A stretch of 64,000 nucleotides of DNA from Brachypodius melanocephalos (Eukaryota > Chordata > Aves > Passeriformes > Pycnonotidae). A model generated the notes under the pieces. That model saw nothing but the letters and a program-made list of their open reading frames with translations, had not been told where the DNA came from and searched no databases. Numbering within the stretch: position 1 is the first letter of the stretch; each line of letters begins with the position of its first letter. The position numbers were made by a program, and so were the translations under genes. This document shows positions 38,261-50,486 of this stretch, piece by piece. The DNA is taken from assembly GCA_013398615.1 (NCBI GenBank), contig VZSR01003803.1:8229836-8293835 (forward strand), given 5' to 3'.

Positions 38261-39539
38261 AATGTTAGTATGCTTAAAGATGTGTAAATCGAGGGTTCCA
38301 TGGAGTATGTTAGACAATGGGTCAAGCAATACAAAGCAGTTGAAGAAACTCCTGGAAGTATTGTTTAAACAAATCCTTCCAGACAGCCCATACAAAGGAA
38401 AAAACGTACATTTATTTTGGACTGCTGCTGTGCCTGAATACATGAAGTCTCACACTGTGTGGCAGTGTACAAGTTTAAAAAAATTCTTTGATCCCTACCT
38501 AAGAACATATACTCCTTTTCCCTTTGATCCTTTCCTATGTGATGATCTTAAGAAATTGTATTTAAAACTCCACAGATGTCAAAAAACCAGTGTTTCACCT
38601 AAATCTGTAGCTACATCTCCTTCATGCACTATAGATTGTTCAATGCTCTTTGGATGGAGCTTTCCATAGACATCTAACAGACTTCTGTTATATTCACAGT
38701 TTGTATTTTTAGTGTACTGGGACACTGTCGAGCACCTAGCATGTTGGAATCTAAAGACTCTTTTCACATGAGATAAAAGATAGCTCGGAGTTCATGCTGA
38801 TATTCAATCTTAAGAAATCTGTTTTGGGGGAAAAAATATTTTCTTTCCCTGTAGCTGCAAAGTTCCCATTTGAAACTGAAAATAGTGCAAAGATTTCATA
38901 TTTATTGTTCCGTGTTCCCCTCTTGAACATCAAAAAGACCATCAGATTCTACTTCACCTTTTACAATTAAGAGTGTAGTGTAAAATAATGGCTTAATAGC
39001 AAAATGGTGCAAAAAATCTCAGTCTATTTATACAGAACCTGGTAATGAAACTTAGTGTTACAACTGATGTAATGATTTAAGTGGAAATATATTATAAAAT
39101 GATGTTGTATAGTGAAGTATTACTACATAATGACTACAGAGAAACTAAATTATTTGTATGGTGATCCTGTACAATTTTGATTTTGGATGGCACCTATCAC
39201 AGGAGTTGGTCTAGGAGCCTTCTAGACAATCTCTAGGAATGATTTTTGTAAGAATACACGAGTTGATTAAGTATGCAAATTACTGACATTAGGAGGTTTT
39301 CCTCTTCTATAATGCAGAAGAAATAAATTCCTGTTTGTTCTTTTCTAAAGTCGTTGAGACAGAGCTCCTAAGGCACTGTTAGAGAGTCAGGGAAAGAACA
39401 AACAACCAACAGAAACACAAACAAAAATATAAACAAACAAAACCAAAATTAAACAAAACCCCCCAAACTCAAAAAACATCAAGGCAAAAAACCCACCCAA
39501 AACAGATAAACTACAAACAATTTGTCTTCAAGTTCTTAA
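38261..39539. other. Stretch without recognised gene
   Basis: It holds most of an open frame of 147 codons (38226-38669, plus), whose first codons are antisense CR1 and whose remainder matches no family I know. An A/C-rich low-complexity patch lies at about 39390-39515. Confidence 0.5.
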
Positions 39540-39606
39540 ACACACTCCACCCCTGCAGCCCTGCCCTGCACACTGCCAAAATCTTGCCACGTAACCCAAT
39601 ACATTC
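39540..39606 (-). mobile_element. LTR start fragment (TGTATTGGGTT type)
   Basis: On the minus strand it reads TGTATTGGGTTACGTGGCAA, then GATTTTGGCAG and CTGCAGGGGTGGAG. This is the first ~65 bp of the LTR family seen more fully at about 40980-41425. It stops abruptly at A/C-rich sequence on the left. Confidence 0.6.
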
Positions 39607-39934
39607 TATTTCTCATCTCTGTGAATCACATGTTTATGAATTATCATTACACTCCACATGTATTACACAATTTTCACAAACTTAATTCACATAAAAACAA
39701 AAAAACCCTCCCACCCTCAAATCAAAACAGTGTTGTCAAAACAACACCAATTGAAAGTGGAAAATTTATGCACACTTCTTTACCACAGTTACAACAAAAA
39801 AATTTCCCCATCATCATTCCACTGTTCACTCTCTAGCTCTGTTCAGTCCATGTTTTACCCATTGGCTCTCCCAATTACTGTGCATGTGTCAAGCTCCTCA
39901 TGCCCTGCCTTGTGCCCCATAAAGAACTGTGCTG
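39607..39934. other. Segment between LTR pieces, identity unclear
   Basis: It lies between an LTR start fragment and an LTR end fragment, both on the minus strand, so it could be decayed internal retroviral sequence. No primer-binding site, polypurine tract or gag/pol motif is visible. Confidence 0.4.
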
Positions 39935-40085
39935 TGCTGACCTTGGCTGGACACCAGGTGCCCACCAAGCCGCTCTATCACTTCACCTCATCGACAGAAG
40001 AGAAGGGCAGAATACAAGGGGAAAAGGACCTCTGGGTCAAGGTAAAGGCAGCTTAATAATGCAAAAGCAAAGGCTGTGCACAGTC
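39935..40085 (-). mobile_element. LTR 3'-end (U5-side) fragment
   Basis: GACCTTGGCTGGACACCAGG, then CCACCAAGCCGCTCTATCAC, then GGTCAAGGTAAAGGCAGC, matches the U5-side end of the LTR at 25848-26467. Read on the minus strand the poly(A) region is CATTATTAAGCTGCC. It is truncated at about 40085. Confidence 0.75.
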
Positions 40086-40744
40086 TGGATGTTGACTGTA
40101 AAAGTCAAAAAAACCTCTGTAGCAATCCTTTTTGTCTGGAATACTGGAAATATTGTTTCAATTTAAATGCAGATACAACCTCTAACAATGTAAGTGCTTT
40201 GTTTCCCTAGGCCGAAGGGACTATACAAAATAAAGAGTATGAGAGCATCTGAACCAAATATGTGTCTTTGGTCTCTTTTATACCCAAAGAAAATACTCAT
40301 CTCTTGACCTTGCACCTGCAGGCCTTAGATAGTTCCCTGTGAATGTATTTCTCTGAATGTACAATTATCTGTTTTCAACTGCAGAGAATAATGAGTCCCA
40401 TTTTAAATTATGCAAGTCTGAATAGCAAGGGGCATTGAAAGGTCATATCCTGTCCCTCAAGATAAGATAATTAACAATGTTCTGTACTTGTACAGTCTAA
40501 GAAGCATGTTATGCCTCTGCATTGTCATTCCACATTTGAGCATTTGCAAGGCAGTTTCCATGTTGACCCATATGGCTTTTGCCAGTGTTGAATACATTGA
40601 AAACAGGTGTGATTTATATGATATCACAGCAGTTCAAATTCTCTGAGCATACCTAGTTCAAGAACTGGGGTTTTTTTTCTGGTGCAAAAGTCTGGCATCA
40701 CTCACAAGTAACAGTATGTTCACTCTTTGCTGTTTTTATCATCC
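40086..40744. other. Stretch without recognised gene
   Basis: This sequence of unknown nature separates two LTR fragments and ends at a CR1 tail. Confidence 0.5.
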
Positions 40745-40925
40745 TTGGTGACAGCACTGGAACAGGTTTCCCAGAGATGTTGTGGAGTCTAAATATTCAA
40801 ATGTTGTCTGGACAGAGTCCTGGGCAGTCTACTGTAGGTTACACTGTTCAGTCAGCAGGGTTGGACTAAAGGACCTCCACGACCCCATTCCAACATCAAA
40901 CATTCAGTGATACTGTGGTTCTCTG
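40745..40925 (+). mobile_element. CR1 LINE 3' UTR fragment
   Basis: It starts at CACTGGAACAGGTTTCCCAG and passes through GATGTTGTGGAGTCTAAAT and GGGTTGGACTAAAGGACCTC. It ends in a decayed octamer tail (TTCAGTGATACTGTGG). Confidence 0.9.
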
Positions 40926-40979
40926 CTACTATTGCATTCCACTTCTATCTGCTCATTCAGTCAAGGCTATCGGGAATAT

Positions 40980-41425
40980 GGAAGGCATGTCCATCTGCTC
41001 GGTTGTGGGGACTTCCATGGGCTGAAATGAAAATATTTGCTCAGACATGGTATTCCATGGGCTGAAAGACAACCTCATCACCACAGATTTCCACACAGGC
41101 TACAGAAGAATTGTTGCTCTTGCACCTGGAGCACCTCCTCCTTTCCTTCTTCACAGACTTTGAGATCTGCAAGGCTGTTCTTATATTTCCCATATTTTTT
41201 CTTACTCCTTTCTCAGCTCCTGCTCAGCATTTTCAATTGTTTCTTAAATATGTTGTCACAGAGGCACCACCAGCATCACTGATGGTCTCAGCTTTGGCCA
41301 GAAGTGGGTCTGGTTTGGAGCTGTCTGAAAGGTGGGGCACAGGGCAGTCCCTATTTTTTTCTCACAGAAGTTACCCCTGCAGCCTCCTGGCTACCAAAAC
41401 CTTGCCACACAAACCAAATAAGAGG
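40980..41425 (-). mobile_element. LTR U3-side segment (TGTATTGGGTTTGTGTGG family)
   Basis: On the minus strand it starts near TTTGGTTTGTGTGGCAAGG. It passes GGTTTTGGTAGCCAGGAGG, the CCACTTCTGGCCAAAGCTGA block and a TATA-like ACATATTTAAGAA (complement of about 41240-41255). It ends in TCAGCCCATGGAA-type repeats near 40985-41060. In known bird copies this U3-side region is joined to the U5-side end seen at 39935-40085, so both may be parts of one broken LTR. Plus-strand frames at 41037-41543 are shadows. Confidence 0.75.
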
Positions 41426-42304
41426 GAATAGTTTTAAACCTACATGTACTCTTCACTATACAATCAGTGAGCTTATTTACCTGGACATCAAAAACAGTAT
41501 CCTGATTTCTGGCCTGCTTCTGGATATATTTAAGAATGTATAATGATGTTTTTCCCATCTGATTTCAGCTCGTGCTATCAGAAATGCATATAGAGTCTCT
41601 TTGCCTCAGGTCAGATAGATTTTAATCTTTTTGCTATTTAACCTCTGGTTTATGTGCTAAATGAAAATTATTTTCTACTGGATGGCATTTGACCTTCAAT
41701 TATCTCTTTCCTTTGTTGTGGATCCTGGGGTAGTAGGACACTCATGCGTTTGTGCAAAGCCTATCTGTTTCTTCAGTTTTGCTGCCATTGTGATGTCACA
41801 TAATTAGTCTCTGCCTTCAAATACTATGTGGCTTTGTTTTGTGTTTTCCCTAAGCAATTAGGCTCAATGGATGTTTGTGTTTTTTGCTTCATCTGGTTAA
41901 TACCTTGAAAGAATTTTTGCACAATACAAATGTTTGGGAAGCGTACAACACAAAACTGTAGATTTTTTTAATATAGAAAGGTTTTAACATATTTCAAATA
42001 CAACCATTAAAAAAATCTATATATAAAGATCTATATACTGTTACACTAGTAAGATGATAGAGCAAATAATTTTGGAAATCCAAAATCCTTAGTATTTCCA
42101 AACATACTAAGGTCAAGAAGGTAGTTGGCCTGGATTTATAAAAGAGAAATTCAACCAGCCTGACAATCTTCTATAATAAAATGTCCAGCTCAGTGGAGTT
42201 ATACTTACATAACATTTTCACAGCCAAAATTATGAATTACAAACAAGATAAATGGACAGTACAGATGTGGCAGTAAGTTGAGCATCTAAGGGTAGAAAAC
42301 TGTT
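41426..42304. other. Stretch without recognised gene
   Basis: No gene or repeat was recognised. Confidence 0.5.
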
Positions 42305-43140
42305 CACTCTTAGGGTTGTGATCAAACACAAGGTCCAGCTGGAGGCCAGTTACTAATGCTTTGTCCTAAGGGTTAATATTGTATCCAGCAGTGTTTAACA
42401 CCTTCGCTGATTGCCTGGATGCTGGGAAAGACCGCACCCTCAGCCCGTTTGTAGATGATACAGAAGCATGAGGAGTGTCTGATCTATCAGAGCAGTGTGC
42501 TGACATTCACTGGAACCTCCAGAGGCTACATGCTGGAATCTCATTACATTCAAAAAAGGGAAATACATCAGAAGAAGAACAATTCCAAACACCAGGACAG
42601 GCTGGGGTCAATCAGCTGAAAAAGCAGCTTGGCAGGGGAGGACCTGGAAGTCAGGGCTGCCAGCAAACAGACCATGAGGCAACAATGTGCCCTTGGAGCA
42701 AAAAAGGCTGACAGCCTCCAGAGCTGCATCAGGCAGAGCATTGCCAGCAGGCTGAGGGAGATGAACTTCCCCAGCCCTGTTGCTTTACTCAGCCCTAGTG
42801 AGAAACATCTGCAGTGCTGCATCCAATGCTGGATGTGATCTGTGATTCAGTAAGGCACAGAATTCTGTGACTCTGTTCCTTACTGAAGCAAGTCTAGCAC
42901 AACACCAAAAAAGACGACTAAGATCTTGAAACACCTAGGACACAAAGAGTGGCTGAGAGAGCTAGGAGTGTTCAGCCTGCAGAAAAGAATTGCCAGAGGG
43001 GTCTTAACATTGTGTTCAAATACTTGATGGCCATGGGGAGTAAAGATGGAATCAGGCACATTTTATGATGCACAATAACAAGATCAGAGACAATGGGCAT
43101 AAACTGAAACACAGGATTTAAGCATTTAAGCATGAGGAAA

Positions 43141-43188
<48 letters not shown>

Positions 43189-43385
43189 TCACAAAAGGCT
43201 GATTGAGTACTGGAGACTGGAGCAGGTATCCCAAGGGACTTGGTGTCTCCATCCTTGGAGACAATGAAAACCTGATTTGATATGGCTCCAACCAACCTGC
43301 TGTAGGTGACCCTGATCAACCAAGGTGAATGGACTAGGTGGTCTCCAGAGGTACCTGACAACCTTAACCACACTGTGTTTCTATA
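42305..43385 (+). mobile_element. CR1 LINE, plus strand, with internal poly(T)
   Basis: It begins in the reverse-transcriptase region (GGTCCAGCTGGAGGCCAGTT). A remnant of the catalytic FADD box appears as CCGTTTGTAGATGATACAG near 42446. It continues through ORF2 remains (GAGAGAGCTAGGAGTGTTCA) and the 3' UTR (GGTGGTCTCCAGAGGTACCT) to a decayed end near 43385. The reading frame is destroyed. The usual short T stretch of the 3' UTR is replaced by 44 consecutive Ts. Confidence 0.9.
43144..43187. repeat. 44-base T homopolymer
   Basis: An uninterrupted run of T inside the CR1 3' UTR, at the site where CR1 has AACTTTTT-like sequence. The exact length in the genome is doubtful, since such runs are hard to sequence. 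Confidence 0.95.
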
Positions 43386-46300
43386 CACAAATACTTCTAG
43401 TTGCCGAATACTTAGGGTATTGAAAACTCTGTGATTGGGAGGCACTTCCTGTTCACTTTCAAAAGTCCTGGGTTCCAATGTCTTTGATACAATAGGACTG
43501 TTTTCTTTATACTATACTTTATACTACTTCAAAACCAGCTTGCCTTACAGACCAATGATTTACTTGGAAGACTCACTTAAGTACCACTTATAATTTCTTT
43601 GAGTATTTTTGCTAACAAAAAATCGAGGTCATCATCTTTTCACTTAATTCCCATGTAAGACTTCATATTCTGGAGGCAGTTGCTGCATTGGAAGACAAAA
43701 AGAGAAATATTAAAAATCAGACCCAAGGACAGACTTATCTAGGAAAAATATAATCTTTGAAAGTCTGATTTATGTCGATTCTCTTGTGAAGCTCCCCATT
43801 CAGCAAACTAAGCAACAGGTCACAACTAATGTCACTATTTTTTCTACAAAGATCCAGTATGTTTATTGTTCTCAGCACTTTGTTATTAATAATTTCACCC
43901 AACTACTTCAGGCCTAATATCTTCCCCCTAATGCTGCAGATGTTGTTGATTCTCAGTCATCTTTCAAGTTTAGCTACTTGTACAACTCATTTCACAGAAG
44001 CAGCAAATTAGTAATGCTCCACTACAGTAGTTTATTGGAATTTAATGTGTTAGTTCCTCTACATTGGCTTAGTGAAAGTATTTCAGATAATATTTAGTAA
44101 TAGCTTTACTTTTGCAAGTAGCAGTCACTTTGCATCTGTTGTACTGTTCTGTGTGGTGTTTCAATAGATGTTAGTTACTGAAGTTTCATAATGTTCTGTT
44201 TAAAATCTGCAGAAATTACTCTTTTTTTAACAGGGAGAATCAAAGTGCTAAAGTTGAGAGCAGCAGCAGTTGTGTTCTTTCTTATAGACTGATAGAATTT
44301 CTGCTGATCAGTCCTGCGCTAGAGCTCGCAAGGGATGTTGTGATGCCTAATGGCTAGAGAAGGACTGTGAATCAAAATTAAATATATGGATTTAAACTGC
44401 TGAATATTCAGATAGCATTTTGTCTTGTCCTGCTTTTCGTATCCAAATAATTCAAATTATGAGATATAACTTTATCTTGACTTTGGCTGAGATTAAACCG
44501 TGACATGTTGATTACAATCGTGAACTGATCAGCAATATTCCTTTAATTTCAGTTTTCCGTGTCCATTTCTTTGAAAACACGACAAGCTTCTGTAGTCATG
44601 CATGCTGTCAGAGTTGCTTGTTAGGAAATATATCAAGGTCTGGATTAATCACATGTAATATTAGAAATCTATCACAGAAACATCTTTATCTATGGTTTGC
44701 CCTCTAGGCTCTCTTTATAATCAATGGGAAAAGAGCAGCATTTTTCAGAGTATGACTCATTTGACCTATTTTAGCTGTCTATTTTAGGTCAAGATGAATC
44801 ATGATCTACAAGTGCTTATTTCTCATCACTGGCCAAACTAAAAGTGGAGATATGGACGGGATCAAATGAATCCTTGCAATGTGTTTGATTTAAATTTACC
44901 TGAGATTACTTCACTGCACAAAGGCAGGACAGTACAGATGAAAATATTTTTTAGTTAAATAGGGAAAGTAGTTCACATTGGTCATACAATTCCATGCACA
45001 AAGTCTGTATAGAATCCTGAAATTGCAGTTAAATGCTCAGGATGTACCAAAGTTCCACATTTCATAGTTTTATGGTGTTAAATAAATCCATCTTGCACTT
45101 TAGGATGGTGGATTGTTATAGATTTAAGGAAATTTATGAGTTTGATTTTATAACCATGAATACTAGACTAAAAAGGGGAAATCTTTCCACTATATCAGGA
45201 AGATGCTATAAGCAGAGGATATTATCTAATTGCCAGATTCAGAACAAGTTAGCAGGAAGGAGAACATGGAGTTTTATTCAAGACAAGAAACAGACTGAGA
45301 ATAACATCAGAGAACTGCTCTGAAGAAATATATTTTTAAAAAAATATCTTCATTAATTAAAATACTTTCAAGTATTCAATAATTTTTTCACACTTTTTTC
45401 TGTTTGATGTCTTTGAAAAATGTGCAGCTCCTTTTTATTTGCACAAACTCTTTCCTCTCATAATGTGTTTTTTCCTGTTAATGATGTGTTTGGGTACAAG
45501 AGAATACACACTTGCCCTTCTACAAGTTACAAGGAATTTACAAAACGCTCTTCTATCTTTTTATGTATAATTGAACTAGAATTTATTTTGCTTTCTTTTT
45601 CTGTACTTCTCTTTGACAGTTTCACTGGATGGCTGAAATAGTCTAGTTACCTCCAAACTTCTAATCCAGTGTTTTACCATTAAAATATCTTTGAGTTCCT
45701 AGAATTTACAAAAATAGGTGTGCCTGCTTATCTTCCACATTTGTCCACATGTACAGACATACACACAGCTGAACTATACCAAACAGAACTCTAGCAGCAA
45801 TATTTTAGTTTGTTTGGGGTTTTTTTTTTTTTGATGGAATCTGAACTCTCCACAAATAATGCAATAAAAAATATTTGTTTGTCAAAAAAAAAATCTATTT
45901 TGAAATAGAAAAGTGTGAGATGTGTAAAGAAATGGAAGAAATTCTTTCTATTGAGGACACATTATCAGAATTAAGAGACATATTCAGTCCCTTTCCAGAA
46001 GAAACACCATTTTTAAGAAGAGTCTTGACTGTTGCAGTAAGGACACACAGTAGGGTAATGACAAAAGTGATTCTTTTCCATTGCTATAGACATTGATTCA
46101 CCTTAGTCCCAAAAAATCTGTTAAAATAATGAAATATTGATGAATGTGTTGAAATATTGTCAAAAGGAATGAAACTGTATAAAATCTTAAAGGACAGGAA
46201 TGCAGTTTAGATTAAAAAATATTCTTAATGTCTGTGATGTAGGAAGGAGACAATTCTTGTAAAGGCAAAAAAGAAGAAAATATTATCACAATTTATACAA

Positions 46301-47189
46301 CTAAAGATTATCCCAATTTTAGTGGTTAGAGCAGTCATCTGGGAAATTAAATGTTTGTGATCCATTCTCCTATATATGGACATTTTCCCAATGAATTTAA
46401 GAAAAAAAAGGTGCTTGGATAGGGATGTCAGAAGATGGCTTTTGAAACCAGAATGTGTGTGCTTTTCTTCACTAAAATTTCTGTTTCAAGTCTTGATGTT
46501 CAGGGTGGTAACTCATATAAGGCAGCCTATATTTTAAGGTAAAAATGATCAAAAGGACCTGGATAAGGTAGATAATGAAATTTTACTTTTTTTTTTCTGA
46601 GAGACAATTTCCCTTCTCAGTCTACACTGTACAGTAGACAATTTTCTAAACTACATTAAACATTTTCTCTTTAATTAAATCTCACTCTTAATCCACATGT
46701 TAATAGTAATATATTGTGCCTTTTCCTAATTGTTTTATGTAAGACCTTTACCCTGCATTCATTGTTTATTGAGAGGGTTTTTTTGGTTTTTTTACAGGTC
46801 TTTTTCCCCTCACACTTCTTTGATTTTTCTTGAGGAACAGATTGTTTCTTTAGAATTTCTTTTATTCATTTTTATTTCTTTTAAAATACACCTTTATTGT
46901 ATTTAAAAATTAATTTGTCTTTCACATTGAGTTCAATTATTTGGTCACTTTTAGTTCACCCTACATGACTTCATCTTTCTAAATAACAAGGTTGTATCCC
47001 AAAGAGTGTGAAATTTGGATTATTTCATTTTAGTAGTTCCTACTCTCAGTACTCTTGTATATTTTGAATTATATATTACATGTAGAATTAAAAAAAATCT
47101 TATTACAGGTTGTAATTTCCTTACCATGTTCTACATAAGCTTCAAGACTGAGGAAAGCAGAGAGAACTTGGAACTACAGGAGAGATATT
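43386..47189. other. AT-rich stretch, no gene recognised
   Basis: No gene or interspersed repeat was recognised. T/G-rich tracts are present near 45815 and 46775. Confidence 0.5.
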
Positions 47190-47495
47190 CAAGCAATGTT
47201 TTCTCAGGGTCACAGGTGCAATCATGCACTTCACTCCTAAGAGAAAAGAAACAATATACTTTATTTTTATAACAAAATTCAATAGTAAATGCAATGGTGG
47301 TATAACGAGATTTGGTGGTAAGTTACACAAGTGTTTACTGCACAGAGGACAAGGCAAGACAAAATTATGAGAGAGATCCTCCTGTTGAGTCCTGAGGTTC
47401 AGAAAGGACCCCCTTGCATTCTAAACTCCTTCTCAGAGTGCAGCTGGATTCACTCCAAGTCTTAGACTTGCAATGTTTGGGGGTGTTTTTTGTTA

Positions 47496-47533
47496 TGTGG
47501 TGGTTTTTTGGGGGTTTGTTTGGGGTTTTTTGT
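47496..47533. repeat. G/T-only tract with G runs beside the gap
   Basis: 38 bases contain only G and T, with runs GGGGG and GGGG after an upstream GGGGG at about 47479-47483. It stops where the N run begins. Confidence 0.9.
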
Positions 47534-47606
47534 NNNNNNNNNNNNNNNNNNNNNNNNNNNNNNNNNNNNNNNNNNNNNNNNNNNNNNNNNNNNNNNNNNN
47601 NNNNNN
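47534..47606. other. Assembly gap of 73 N
   Basis: 73 unknown bases. The uneven number suggests an estimated gap size. Frames that cross it are not meaningful. Confidence 0.99.
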
Positions 47607-48195
47607 TAAAGGATGATATATGCACAATCTGTCCTTTACATCATTTAGCAAAGATTACAGAATTTCAGCTTGCTTATTCCCAATACACTTACTGAGTATC
47701 TGATGCAGTAAGGAATCTATCACACTGGATGAACAACCTTGAGAGGTGTCCCTGCTCCAGGGGAGATCCTGGCATGCAGCCCACAGCCAGGATGAAGAAG
47801 AGTTAAACAGGCCCTGGCCCTAAGTATATATGAAGAGAGATGATTGTCTAATATTTGCATTCAAGCCATATTTTATTTGGCCCATGCTCAAATTAGCCTT
47901 TGGTTGTTGTATTTCCCATCTGCCCAGAATCCATCTGAAGAGGGATGGGGCTGTCATGAGGAGTCCCATCCATGAGGATTGCCACTGGCAGTTATCACTG
48001 GATAACACATGGTTATGGGAAACAGGGGTCTGCCTGGGGGACAGGGGACACATCACACTCAACAGGTGCAGACCCTGTGGTACAAAGTCTTTCCAGACTC
48101 TGAATCTGTGCACCAAAGGTGAGACCAGGACGTGCAAAGTAAGAACAGTTGAAGCCTATTTAATAGTTACTGTAATCCTTTGATTTACAGGAGCT

Positions 48196-50486
48196 ACTGT
48201 CACAGCACGACTGCTGAAGAAATAAAGGAAAATTCATTTCACAAGTCATTTCAAAGAAAGAATAAAGAGTCATATTTTTACTAAGTTTCTGCACTTCTAA
48301 ACGAAAAAAAATCATCTGTATTACAAGGAAGGAAAAAACCCTCAATTTCTTCAGACCTAAAAGGCAAGTATTAAAGTTAAAGTATGGAAAACAATAGTAA
48401 TTTTTCCTACTAAAATAAATCCAAAACAGATCTTTAGTTAAATATGAAAACAATTTTTTTTCTGTAATACTCAACCTCACTAATTTTCTCATGGAGCCGT
48501 AATATTTCACGTAATGTAGATGTGTTTTGTTATATCATTGATGTCTTAATAAAATTCTCAACAGGAACAAACAAAAAAAAAATCCAACCAAAGAAACAAC
48601 AACAAAAAAAGAAAACAAAACCCCAAACCTCAAGGCAGAAAGAAATAATTTTCCTAAACATTTGCATCTTTCCTGTGGGATAAAGGCTGAAGAGAAATGT
48701 AGCAATGTGAAAGAGAGGTTTATCATTTCCTCCTTTTCTCAATCTTGAGCCTGGAAGCAGAGAACATCATATCTTGATGATTCTAGTTTTGAACTATTGT
48801 GATTTTTGTTTTGTTTTTACCTTGAAATTCTCAGTCAGTTTTGGAGAAAGGGTTATAGAAAGGTTTGCTTTGTCTTCTCCCTTTCTGGAGCTAGACACAC
48901 TGTCTTCATCTTCACCCAAAGACTCTGTACATTATCTTTTATATAAATCTAAGCATCCTTAAAAGTGAGCTGAATTTTTTTTTCCACTTTTATTCTTGGT
49001 ATTTTGCCCTCTAAACTCCTCAAAATCACCCCCAGGAGCACAAAAGGGACCAAAGGAAACCACAAGTTTGTCAAAAATAGCATTTTACATGGCTTATAAG
49101 AATCAGTTTTGGAACCAAGACCAATTGATAAATAATACTTATTTTAACATGTTGCTAGATTCTAACTGGAAATTATTTTCATGTGCTTCTTGAAATGAAG
49201 CTTTCAGTGTTCACACTGAAGAGAGTTTAGAAACAGCAAGCCTATATCTTTTCAGAACTCTGAAACCATGTATCAAACTACATAGGAATGTAAATGAAAG
49301 GCAAATTAAAGACTCATTTCCTGATTTTTAAATATAACGAGGAAACTGCTTCAGCAAGAAAGAACTGGAGCTACATTAATAAAATATGAAGGAGAAAAGC
49401 AAGGTGGAAATTTTAAAGTTTATCCCTGATACATGCTTGAAAAATAAGTGATTTTAATGATCTTACAGTTTTACAGTCATTCTGACTGCATATTTTACAG
49501 AAGAATATACAGCAAAATTTAGAAGTAAACTCCAATTTTGAGTGTAGTGAGTGGCCTCAAATATATGATATATCTCAGTTCATTGTCATTGTTTCAGGGC
49601 TCCATTGGCAAAGCTCACATGGACTGATAACTCTGCTGCTAATGCAGGTAAATGTCTATTATTGTTTGGGAAAGGGGCTTCTACACAGGTACCTACCACC
49701 CTCATAAAACTAAAAATGTGAAAAGCAGTGAGAGAGAAAGAAGAGAATTCTTGCTAAATCTGACCAACACATTCCTAATTAGTTGTGGTATATTTCTGGA
49801 CTAGTTAATCTATGCATAATGCTCCAGGAGACAAAAAAAGAGAGTGGTTAGTATGACATCCATGCATCTCAGAATAAGACAGAGAAGGTTTTATGAGATT
49901 CCTGGAAACAACATTCTTCAAAGCCAATTAAGCATAAAGATGTCATTGCTGGTTCAGATAGTCCATAGTAGCACATTACATGGTGTTGGGAGAGGGAAGA
50001 AGAAGGGAGCACCTCTGTTTGCTTATCATCTTCATATTTTTCTCCAGGCTATGTGCTAGGTGTTACTGGCAGCTATTGGGCCAAGTGGACCTTTAATCTG
50101 ACCTGTTACAGCCATTTTTATATTCCTATCTCTTCAGAAGCCTAATAAGAAGGAGAAGATACCAGAAGCCAGGAAAGTGCTAATTAATATTTAAAATTAA
50201 AGAGCTTGAGAAAGGAATGTAAAGAAGTGATACAAACCTCAAAAGCATCATGGTAGAGCCCTGGATGACGATGCAATATTCCATTGTAAAGAAATAACAT
50301 CTAGTAGGAAGAAAAGGAGGGATGTTCTGCATAGCAAAAATTAGAGCCTTTACTCAATCTCTTAGGTAACATCAGAATAAGTGGGAAAAAAGGAGGAAAA
50401 AAAGTGTCCATTAGAAAATAAAAGAAAATGTCATAGTTGAGACAGCCACTGCACTCAGTTCTTTAAAAACTTCAGGGGGCTTCAAG
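48196..50486. other. AT-rich stretch, no gene recognised
   Basis: No gene was recognised. An A/C-rich patch lies at about 48565-48630, similar in character to the tract at 30625. Confidence 0.5.

Larger units (their letters stand above)
47190..48195 (-). mobile_element. Probable mobile-element-derived segment, perhaps an LTR, with an internal gap
   Basis: This is a GC-richer block in AT-rich surroundings. On the minus strand a poly(A)-signal-like AAAATAAAGTATA (complement near 47260) lies near one end, and a TATA-like ATATATACTTAG (complement near 47825) is internal. The text resembles avian LTR-type repeats, but I cannot name the family or fix the ends. It is broken by 73 N. The antisense frames at 47820-48183 overlap on both strands and show no domain. 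Confidence 0.35.

Noticed and set aside
39607..39934. Retroviral internal region between two LTRs
   Set aside because: The flanking LTR pieces appear to belong to different subfamilies, and no primer-binding site or retroviral protein motif is visible. It is kept only as an unclear segment.
41037..41543. Three overlapping plus-strand frames of 79 to 106 codons
   Set aside because: They overlap an LTR read on the opposite strand, and none has a domain.
42972..43478. 168-codon minus-strand frame with a long Lys run
   Set aside because: It is antisense to a CR1 element, and the Lys run comes from the 44-T homopolymer.
47365..47695. Frames crossing the second N gap
   Set aside because: They cross unknown bases and low-complexity G/T sequence.
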